Assembly (NCBI GenBank): GCA_016801885.1
Contig: CM028899.1
Coordinates: forward strand, 16,197,501 to 16,261,500
Source: Toxotes chatareus
Lineage: Eukaryota; Chordata; Actinopteri; Toxotidae
Length of the DNA: 64,000 nt
Reading direction: 5' to 3'
Of the stretch, positions 25,601-37,100 are shown in pieces (position 1 is the stretch's first letter; each line of letters starts with the position of its first letter). The notes beneath the pieces were generated by a model. It ran no database searches. It was not told where the DNA came from and worked only from the letters and a program-made list of their open reading frames with translations. The translations under genes and the position numbers were made by a program.

Positions 25601-28084
25601 ACACATTTGGGTATTTACAGATTTACAGTGGGGCGAATCAAAGTTCTTGTTTTGAGGCTGACCCTGTAGGATGTGGGTTTTACCCTTGGCTGGTGATTGT
25701 GGCTGTCTCGTCTAGGCCTAAATGAGTCGATACTAGCCACACGCAGGCATTACACTACTTTACACTCATTTACATAACACTCTCATAACACTTTCAATAT
25801 GAATGCATTCATTTTTACGACTCTTATCATTACCATGGATTGGATGCACAGACTGTTTACTTCTGTGAACATAAACTAGGTGTGAGTTAAAGTGTTTGTC
25901 GTGAATAAGTTGTTTTTTTTTTGTTTTTTGTGGAAACGTTATTTTCATCTAAACTTTCAGGAGGAGGTCAGCATAAGTTTTGGCACACTTTTATCTGTAG
26001 TTTACCCTCTGTGGCAACAGCTGCGGGATCATCTGGTCCCTTAGGCACATGCATCAGCCTCTCTCTGGGGACATCAGCAGTGTGAAAATCCCCCTCACAG
26101 GCCTGAAAACAAGCTGCTCACAGCGGAAGTTGCTACATGAGACTGTTTGAGCAAAGAGCGCAGCCTTCCTTTTCTGATAAGGGGATAAAGTGCTTTGCGT
26201 GTCTATTTGTGTGTCTATTTGTGTGTGTGTGTGTGTGTTTTGAACAGAAGCAGTGCCACACAAGGACAGCCCTGCAGCCAGGCAGGTTGAGACAGGCAAG
26301 CAGAGTGAAGGGGTGCCAAAATGAGGCCCAGTGCACCCGGATTCTCTAACAATACAATAAGGCCCGTAGCACGTTGAGAGCAATCATCTCTCTTTTGTCC
26401 GTTCTATACTTTGTGTGCGTGTGATTAACTGTGTAACTCGGGAGTTGAGGCATGTTGGGGGTGATATGAGTGGGGCTGTTTTCAGGCCTTTTTGGCTGTC
26501 TGCCTGCAGACTTCATAGATTTCCCAGTGCTGCTGCTGCTGCTTTGGCCTTGTTGAGCACAGAAGGCCTATTTGGCTGCGGTGACAGATCATATTAAAGC
26601 AATAAGCTGCTTTGAGTGTGTTATTTTAGCTCTAATGGTGAATGGGGTTGTTGTGCGTGTCTGTGTGTGTACGTGCGTTCGTGTATACATGGTAGTCAGG
26701 TTGTTCTAAGCAGCGAGATGCTGGGGGAAAGGTGGGGGCCTCACAACATTGTGGGAAAGGAAAGCAAGCTGCCGCTGTCACGTACATCAATGCAACGCCA
26801 GCAAGATGTGTCAAACGGCTTTGCGTTCACACCTCCGTGCATACTAGCTCACACACAATAATGAGCAACAAGCACATATTTGCCCCTACACACGCACACA
26901 CAGTTCCACAGAATAACAACTGATATTCCAGGTGGGTCAGAGTAAAATGTGCGAAATGTGAAGTGTGTTTATTTTCCACCGAGCAGATGTCCACATATTC
27001 ACACTTTTAGTGCTTTCTCTAATGTTATCATGCTGTTAGTGGATTGCTGCAATAATGCTGAGGTTCTAAAGACTGACCTTTTCTGTGATGTTTCCAGCCT
27101 ATTTTGAGGAGCTGAGGCTTCCCCCTGTGTTTACCCAGAGGATTACAACCTTCTTCGCTCCTGGAAGCAAAAGAAAGAGCTTGCTACACCTATTATTTGC
27201 TCACTGTTCCTAACCATTAAGGCCTAAAGAAATAAATATCCAAACCGCAGGGTGGTGGTACACGCCGTCTTTTCCAGTAACCAGCAGGTGCCTTCTTCCC
27301 ACAAACCACTCCCCCCCTCCTCTACACCCCTGTCCCAACTGCCCCAACACAGAAAACGGTTTATTGTCATAATGCAGCGGGGGAGAAAATATTCCTCCAC
27401 TCATGGGCCATTTATTTTTCTAAATGCAGATCGGAACTTTTATTGAATTACGGCTGAAAGGTCGTAATGGCTCCCTCCTGTATGGGTCAGTGTAAATAAG
27501 GAAGAGTGAGCACATACAGAGTGGGCATTTTACTTCCCTTCATAGGTAGGTAAACAGGAAAGACGCTTGGCTGGTGAGTTTAGAGGGGAGTGGGTAGGGA
27601 GTAGGTGGAGAGACAGAGCAGGAGAGAGCCGGGTAGCGATGTTGGCCGAGCTCCTCGGTTGATTCTGAGAAAATGTTTTCTACTTGCATCATCAGACTGA
27701 ATTAAAAGCGCTGTCTGGGGCCCTCTGTAAATAATTTGGTAATTCAAAGTGTGTCTTGCTGTTCTTTCTGGCGTCAGCAAGTATAGGGTGGAAATTTTTG
27801 TCTGAGTGGAAAAAGAAAGGGCATTTCACCCCGAAGCTATTGTGTGTCCGTCTTGGGCAGCCAACAACTGGCCCGAGGAGTAGACATCGCACTGTTTCAA
27901 AATGTTAGACAATGTTCTTCTTTTTTCCTGTTTCTCGTAGAAGCTTGTGCGTTGACACTGCAGCAACATGCCAAAGAGCAAACAGAGGTAGCGAGGGGAG
28001 AAGAAGAAGAAAAAAAAGTGGCAGTAATATCTCAGTTTAGTCGAGGTATTTAGACTAATTAGCTCTGCTTTCACAGGAAAGCTG

Positions 28085-28115
<31 letters not shown>

Positions 28116-31100
28116 GCCTAAGTAGGATTACCAACAGCTGTGTGCGTGTGTGTGGCCTTCAAAGGGAGTTGGCCTCAAAGCTTCTAGATGTGGTTAAGGT
28201 GGCAACAGTGGTCAAATAGCTTCCATCTCAGTCCTTTATTTACCCTCCCACAACAAAATTTGATTGTATTACGGATGCTTTCATTATCTGTGCTATCACA
28301 CTTCAATGACTCTGAGAGCAGCAGTTCTGCATTCATTCATATGCCATGAAAAGACATAAAAATGCCTCGCAAAATAATTAACAATGGATCGTGTTTGGCT
28401 GTCTGTAATGTGTAGACATCCTGCCTGACTACTGGAGGATACTGTCCTCATCCGTCACCAATCACAAGCCTCAGACCTCAGAATGTGGCGAATGTTTTGT
28501 CCCAACACACAAGTTCCTCTCTGTAATCAGTCCAAACCTATTCAATATGCACTGCTACATTCCAGTGGATTTATCAGTTGACCAATATTTGCTCTACTTC
28601 TAATCACTGAGGCCAAGTATGACGCGTCTGGAGTGACCCCAGGGCGGAGGAACGCCACAGTCGACAGCCTCCAGTCAGTGCAGACGCCAACGAGTGTAAT
28701 TTCTATCAAGAAGACATAAAATCTGCCCTTATCTGTTTCTATCTGTCTATGAGTGGTATTGAAGCAGACTGTCCTCTCTACCAAATCATAAATTTAGGTG
28801 GTCATGAGTTTGATTGTTGAGGCTAGTGACTATTTGCTTGTGTGTGTGCGTGCGTTTTTGTGTGTGTATGTGTGTGTGTGATTATGTGCGTAGGCCACTA
28901 TGTCTTCAGGTTATACATCTGGGAGTCATGGTGAGCCATTAGCAGTCAGGAAAGCACCCAGCGTCAGACATGCCACTGTTTTTCACCCTCCCCTGGCACT
29001 GATACACCTGTAGGCCTTTCTTTCAAAGACACCCATCTCCATTTTCAAACATCAAAGTTGCCTTTGAGAGAGCAATTCGCACCGAGGGTGAGCCTTTCAT
29101 GTGATTTGTGGAGCATGGGCGTGGCCCGTGGAGGCCGACTTAAAGAGATGGACGCACCTGGCAGGTGCATGAGCTGAGCACCCACACACGCAAATGTACA
29201 CACAACAACGTGCATGCTATCTTTTTGTTTACTTTACAGAGAGACTGCAATATCACAGGAAAAATAACACAGCAAATGTCATTGTTTGTCTATTTGCATA
29301 CTTTGTACAGTCTGTGTGCCAAATGCAAATAGAATCAACCCGCCAACTCCAACAAGCGCCCCCACTGCCGCGACTCCCCCCACCCCCACGCCTGCCTTTC
29401 TCCTCCTGGAGCTGTGAACACACCCAGCCGAGCAAATAGAGGCAACAAAACACGACAGCACTTTGTGTGATTTTGGTGGATGTGTGGGCCAATGGGTGGG
29501 AAAGTGTGTGAGCAGTCATTATTCGTGCACTGTCTAATTGCGTTAGCAGTTAGGGTGTATTTATAAGTAGCATTTTAAAGTCTCATCAGACAAATTTCTA
29601 CTTTGGCCTTAATGAAGTACAACAGGCTTCTGCATCCTTAAACATTCAGCACAACTACAACTGTCTCTCATTTCTATTTCTCTCTACTTCCTATGAGCCC
29701 ACAGACCTCTGGGTGAGGTCTAAAGGAATTTGACTTTAAAGAAAATTTTTGAATAAATAATAAACACCTACCAGAAGGATTTTCTGATTTGTCTGGACAG
29801 TGTGGCTTAACTTTAAAATGTAGTTTTCTGATTGATAAAGTAACTTCAGTGTCTCACACACAGATAACAGCTTTGAATCTGTCCTCAGATATTAAGTAAA
29901 AATAACTTTTTTCTAACCTCAATTTTGTAATCACTCATGCGCAGATTTTATTTCCACATTCTTAATCTTTTGTTTTTTTTTATCTTAAGATCATTTCTGC
30001 ACATCTGCACAAAGTATGTTTCTACAAAAACAAAATTTTATGGTCACAAACTTGACTTTCAGTGAGAATGTTTTATTTGCATGGTCTCACATTCAAATAC
30101 TTTAATGCTAATTATTTCTTCAAGTTAAAAAAGCTTACACCCACCATTCCATAAAAATTATTATTTCTTTTTTTTAATCTCTTTGACCTGCAGTGAGTTC
30201 TTCTTTTCTTCCCGGGGATTGATTTTGTTTTTTGTTTTTTCAGGTCAAGAGATACAGAAATACAAACGGCCCCTCCCCGTGGGTAAATAGGCAGCGCCTG
30301 ATGTCATATATAAGTGAGGGAGTGAGAAGGGCACCAAAAATAAAGTTGTGGGATTAATTGAGACTAACCAAGCAGGGTGCATCTAGTGTGTGAGCAGTGC
30401 TGCACAGGCATCTGATACCAGCAACAAACAGGGAGGGTTTAACACTTAAGTCATCTGCTCTCCTTTTCTTTTTTCTTTTTTTTTTTCTCTTTTTACATTT
30501 CTACCTCAGCATGCTCTCGCTTGTTGTTGGATGTGGCGCATTGTTAAAGCTGCTGCTCACAAGAGAGTTTTCATCAACAGTTGCAGCAGTTGTTTCCAGT
30601 TTGGCGTCGACAGAAGTTTGATAATAAAGAATGAAAGACAGAATGGGAGGGGGGTATGGTGACGAATGCCGGATGTGTAATGAGGAAATCAGCAGTGAGG
30701 AAGACAAAAATACTTAGCTGAACATTTAGCCTACTTTCTGTTCAGGAACAGAATGCTGTCGGTGTGTGCGTGTGCATGTGTGTGGGCATGTAAAAATACA
30801 TTTGTGTACATATGCTTGCTCATCTATCTGTCAGTTTTACGGCTCAAGTATTTTCAGAAAGCATGGTGTTCTTTGTTACATTGCCGAAGGCGAGCAGCCG
30901 CTGCAGTCCTGTCCATCAGGTTCTCCTGACTGGATCAGTAAACATTAATAAAACCTCCTCCCCCTCAGTGCCAGCTCCCGCCGCTGCTCGGCTGACAGCC
31001 ATGCAAATGCAGGCCCTGCACAAACAGCCTGTAAAGCCCCGTGCAGGCCAGCCCCGCAGCCTGCCAGCCTGCGGACAGGTGAACGCAGCACAGCCAAGTC

Positions 31101-34100
31101 TGGCTTCAGGCTGTCTGCACTCAATGAAAGCTCAAGCTTAGATGTACAGGCATCATTGTGTGGCATTGTCAATGAAAAATAGAAAGGCATCAAAGCAGCG
31201 TTGGAATATATAACTGTCTCTGAGGATGAGATTTTCTAATGAAAAAATGCTGTTAGTTTTATGTGTTGGCAGTGGTGCCGCTCCGCCTTGGCTTCGAACA
31301 TTGTACAGCCGATATAATGTGGTGCCTTGTGGTTAGAGAAGAATCTGATTATTTTTATGGTCCTAATAATGTCTGAATGGTGGTGTGTGTTCCTGTGCTT
31401 TTACTGTGCTGTGACATGACTGACACTGTACTCTCAGAATGTGCCTCTTGTTAAAATGAGAGATCCTTTATCTCATCTCACCAGTGCTTTCTATTTAGAC
31501 GCTACAAGTCCTCCAATACGCTAACTTGAACTGAAAACTCATCTCAGCCTCAGATCTAACAGCTCATTCAAACCAAAACAATGAACAATATAAATATGCT
31601 GTGCTTCAAAATTCTTATTCAATTAATTGTGATCAGCTGTTTGGATTTCCTGGTATATGCTGGTTCTGTTTTCTCTGCAAGAGTGACTGGAGGTATTATT
31701 CATATTTCAGATAGGCTTTGACTCAGTGTTTCAGCCATATTAACATTTGCACACGGGGGGTAGGGGGTTTGATCTGAAGGAGGCTGTAGCTGGTGCATAT
31801 TGAAATCATAGTCTGATACATTGTTTAAAATCAGCCTTCGCAGAAGTTTATTTTCTGTCATTCTACGAATTCCCTCTCAGTGCCTCGTAATAGAGTTTAA
31901 TGGAGCCCTAAATTCCTTCTGCCCTATATTAAACAGTGTCACTTTATAGCACCCACAGTGCCGGTGTAAAAGTAGCACGGCCACACTGACGCCTCAGCTG
32001 AGGCTGTAACATGTTGACAGACAGACAGGAGACAATCTCATTGTACAGTTATTTCAAGCCAAGACTCTTGCAGACGCACATGAGACTGCATTTATGCACA
32101 GGCACACACGTTCCGTTTTTTTTTTTCTTCCTTTAAACAAAAGAAAATCAAATTGAAGCCATCCACACACACACACACACACAGACACACAGTGTTTATT
32201 ATTATCTCAGCCCTCCCTCCTTTGCAGTCACTGTTCTCTTTTATACCTCTGCAAATAGCCTGGCAGGGGGGTGATGTCCCCTTTCTCTGTGCCCCTCGGC
32301 TCCCTCTCTGCCAGCCACAACCCTCCTCATGTGGCACTTGCTACCACTCTCTTTCCCTGCTGTGGTCTGTTTTGACTGGGCTGAATCCTCCCCGTCCCAA
32401 ATAACCCCCCCCCTTCCACCACCAGCTATCCGCCTGTTCAGAGACCTCTAAAACCCTGCACTCTGGAATCATTATAAACACCATCCCTCCATAGGTAGAT
32501 CGTGAAATCCTACCCATCTCATCCGTCCCACCTTGAGCTCACGAAAAATTCATGAACGTGCGCGGCCCTCAGCAGCTGACTCATCTGAGTAACACAACTC
32601 TCCACCATCCCTCACACCAGCAGCATTAAACCACACGAGAATGTAGCTGCGGCTGGATGGTGGCGCTAACAGCTTTAGGACGCGAGCCTCCCTGCCAGGG
32701 CTAACAGTGGCCAGAGTCTGCCCTGTGTTAAATCAACGAGCCACTTATGTGGTTGGGCAGGTAAGACCCCTCTGACCAGCACTGGGGAAGGTAGAGGTGA
32801 GGGGTGGGTGAGGAGGAAGAGGGGGAGGAGGAGGAGGGTTCCACTGAGCTGAGCCACCTGTGGCTTGGAGACTCACTCAGCTCCTCTTAGTGGTCTTGAG
32901 TTATGCCTTAATATGCTTTACAGTTTCCTCTGACTAGGCCCGTCCCTGTGCCCATGCTGCACACACACACACACACACACACACGCACGCACACACACAA
33001 ACCAGCACTACCATACTTGTGAGGACAATATACTGTGCTACATTCAGTCTCTTAGAGGCTTACCATAACCACGACGTGCCTAACCCCAGACTTCACCTAG
33101 TCTTAATTCTAATCTTAACCCCAAAACCAAGTCTTAACCTCAAAATAAATCTAGTGGAAGCTGTATTTTTGCACATGTGATCTCGTGAACTGATTTTTTT
33201 CCCCCACAATGTGATGAATACAAAGCGCACACACACACACACACGCTACCAGTCTTCCTCACAGTGTCACACATTAAAATATCACCTGCATACGGCTCAT
33301 GCAGTTCTTTAAGCATGTAGAGATACTGACACCTCAGTTTCAGAACCAGGAATAGCTGCTCTAACTGGGCGGTTGCGCTGCGTTCACATCACACCACAAT
33401 GCATTTTAGCAATAACGAGAGTAGTGTTGGGGTGTGTGTGTGTGTGAGAGAGAGAGAGAGAAAGATAGAAAGAGAGAGGGTGTGTGTGTGTGCGTGTGCG
33501 TGTGCATGTGCGTGTGAATCAACTCACTGCGCGGTTCCCGGGGTCCATCCACGGTGACTTTGATGGCGCGGTGGTAGGTGGCCACTTGTGGCGGTCCGGT
33601 GAACACGGTGATGGTCAGAGTGAAGCTCTTTCCTGCAGCACAGCAACACGTCCGTTAGATTTATAAGGGAGACATTTCACTTCATGAATGTCCCCTTTCA
33701 GATTCTTTAAAACAAATTTTCCTCGTTTGTAACAATACCTCGCTTGTTCAACCTCAAATCATCACCGGCTTTTGTCCCGCTCCAGTCTTTGATTTAAAAG
33801 TCTAAGAAAAAAAAAAAATGGCGGGGGGGCAGGGACCACCGCTTTTGATGGCCCCGACTGCGGGTATGATTTAGATTATTGAAAGAATGTGTTCCAGATT
33901 GTTCTTACAGCGATAGTTTATTGTTCAACAAGACAGGATCTTGCTCCCATCTGCATCACAGTCCGTGGGGCTGCATCGTGCAGCGGGTCCGGTGCTCGTC
34001 CCCAGCTCTGAGAAAGGCATCCCTTGTTAAAAAGAGAATGCGTGGGAGGAAAGAAGAATCCTCGGGTGGGGTAATTGACTACAGAAATGAAAGGTACCGG

Positions 34101-37100
34101 GTACTTTTTTTTTTTTTTTTTAATTCGAAGAGGAGACCCATTTTCCATAGAGATATTTTAACATTAAAGGGAAATTTAAAAAGGCCGGACCGAGGCCAGG
34201 AATGGTGCTCTGAGGGGAATGACATGAAGGTGTTTGTGAACAATCAGGCCTTTAAAGTTATCTGTACTTATGTTACTTATGTTTGAAAATGGAGATGTTT
34301 TGATTTAGCAAATATAGTGCCGAATTTTTGCAGCAGGCTTATACATTAACCACAACATCATGCAAACTGGCCTGTTGAAGGATTTATTTTTTATTTATTT
34401 ACAGCAATAAAACACAATACCTATGAAAATACTGCGAGCTGTTTGGTGGCAGGGACTGTTTGACAGACTGCCTCGGGGCAGGCATTACGAGGTGTTTTTT
34501 TTTTTTTTCCCCATCCATCCCTCAGATTTACGCCACGTGGATAATTCTTTATATTCCCTTGGATTAAGATAATTAGGCTGTAGTCACATCGCCCCTGTGC
34601 ACCGTGACGCAGGCCACATGTTTCAGATGACACCCATGGACGTCAGTTGGTAAAATGTGGGCACTCGTCGTGCCCACACCTAAATGTTTCCACATTTGCG
34701 GTTTTTATCTTTGTAGTAGACAACAGAGATCAGGCCAGAAGTGCCAGAAAAATACTGAAAAGCTATATTTTAAAGGGGCATAATGGGTAACAGTTTCCTA
34801 TGCGTGCGTCTGTGCAACGTATTTGATGATCTAGACGTTTAATATTTTTTCACATTCTCTAAAAAATAATAATACGCTGTCAGTTGTCAGTTGTTCCTCC
34901 GCTTAGACCCAGAAATATGATCCATTATTATTAATATTATAAGCGCGTTTCCAAATGTTGCTGCAAATGGCATTACAAGCTGAGACTCTCTCATACTGTA
35001 TGTGTGTGTGTGTGTGTGCGTGTGTCCATGTGTATGCATATGTGTGTGTGTGTGTGTGTGAGAAAGACACACACAGCTTCCAGCTCACCTCGTCCGCTCC
35101 TGCCCACGAAACGCAGGTCGTTGAAGCGGGCCACCTGGTTTTTCATCACGGCTGAGGCGTTCCTCAGCTCGGCCGAGTAGTTCTCGTCGTTCCCGGCCAT
35201 CACGGTGACCAGAGTCCCGTCGGGAACATCACCGAGAGCCACGACCTGTGCACGGGGGGAAAGCAAGCGGTCACTCTGGGTCACCAAACCAAATGTACAC
35301 AGCTGCCCGCGTAAAAAACCGCATCCGCCTCCCATAATATTAAACACGAATATCGCTACAGTTTCACCACAATGTCAACAATAAACCAAACAGTATAGCT
35401 GGGAGATTTCCTAAAGTAGACACCTCAAGCGCAGCCTGTCAACGTTTACATCTCAATTTTCTAAACATTTGTATGACATACATTTCATTACCTGCTCTGT
35501 TACTGTTATTTATTTTCCCTGTGCTCTCATCGGATCTCATCTAAACACATGATTTACGCAAAACAAGGCTTAATGTTGACACAGGCCACAAATGTTTACC
35601 TTTAAAGCATCAAAAATAAAACGTAATACAGACAAATAAAATAATAATAATAAAAAAAAAAAATAGAGTTCAGATCTCTTTGCTCAGACCTCATGTAATT
35701 TCAGACCTCTTTTTCTGCAGTAATTCCTGACCCGATTTAGGATGTTATTATTCTGGATGATGCAGTTCAAAGCTAATAAAAGCAAAGCTTATCTTTTAAT
35801 AACTTAACATCTTGCACAAACGCAATTTGCAGAAAGAGCACAGCTTCCAGAGCCCAGTCTTATTTATAAATAAATGCAATTAAATTACCTCCTTCAATTT
35901 TTTTTTTCAGGGTGGTCTTAAATCAGTTTTGAAAGTCTTTTCTCGCATATTTCCTACAGTTAGAAAACCACAGTATGTGTCATTAAAATAAAAATAAAAT
36001 AAATAATAATAAGTAGAAGGCTTGGGTCTTGCCTTGAAAGCTACGGGGAGCGTCTTGTTGCACCTCCAGTGAGACGGGAGGACAGAGCAGAGGAAGTTGG
36101 GGCTGTCGGTCCGGACCAGCTCGCCGGCGTGGTCAGCCAAGACGTCCACCACGTTCCTGGTGTCCGGTCTTGACCTGAGGGGCCCCGCGGTGGACATGGC
36201 CCCGTTGCCGTCTCCAATCTTACTGCAGGGGAAGGACGTGGAGGGCGGCGTGAACCGTCTGGTGGTGGGCGGCTCTACGGGAATATGCATCACAACAGCT
36301 TGGGTCAGTGCCACCTGACTGGGTTGTATCAGAGGAGCGGGACTCTTTGGGAGAAAAACAGTTTTTGTTTCTCCCTTTTTCCTCCAGACGCTGACGGTCT
36401 CAGGAGTCCACAGTGTGAGCGCAAAGGATGGAGGCGAGAGCGCACGAAGTCTGAGTGAACAGAGCCTCGCGACCTTAACAGAAACTGCAGACTGTGATGA
36501 CTATGTGCTAGATCATCTGCACAGGATGTGTCAGCCAGAGAAGCCTCACTAACTTCAAGAAAGAAAAGAAAGAGAGAAAAAGACCGCACCAAGGAAAGCT
36601 CTCCAAAGTCTCTCACTGTTGAATCTGTCTTATATCGCTGATCTTATCTGTCGAACACTTGACGGACAATACCAGACGCGTGTGTACAATAAATCAACAA
36701 CACAAACTACGTGAGCTTTCACTTTGAACTCGCGAATCAGTCAGTGAATCCCATAAACAAGTTAGTGGCGATCAGTGATCGGTTGGCAGTTGTCAGATAA
36801 TCCAAACTCGAGGCATAAAGTTAGGCAATCCTGCTGACTGCCTTTCTCGGCTAAAGTTTTTTTTTTTCCCTAAAGATGATCGTGACTAAACATTCAGACT
36901 TTACCAGACGCCTCTCACCAAACTCCACTGAAAAAAAACCAGTAAAACTGAAATTCTCAAACCCGAATATCTACAGTCAAACTGAAGCTTAAGTGTCTCA
37001 GTGTCCTTTTTCGTGCGCAACTTTATCCTCGTTGGATCTTCCCACAAAAGAAAATAATAATAAAAAAAGCAACAACAACGTTATTCTGGGATAAAAGGAA

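Larger units (their letters stand above)
20567..33527 (-). other. runx3 intron 4 (about 13 kb)
   Basis: Large intron between the end of the Runt domain and exon 5. Holds CA/GT arrays (22026-22050, 22356-22380, 26218-26238, 32960-32999, 33228-33244), a 27-base A run (28089-28115), an interspersed fish repeat (33005-33226), and two motif-dense blocks at 29041-29340 and 30251-30360 described in findings. Open frames here are short and unconvincing. Confidence 0.7.

Noticed and set aside
28089..28115. Poly(A) run as the tail of a retrogene or SINE
   Set aside because: No tRNA-like head, gene body or target-site duplication could be recognised to its left.
36097..36318. Plus-strand open frame across exon 2
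   Set aside because: Antisense shadow of the GC-rich runx3 exon 2.
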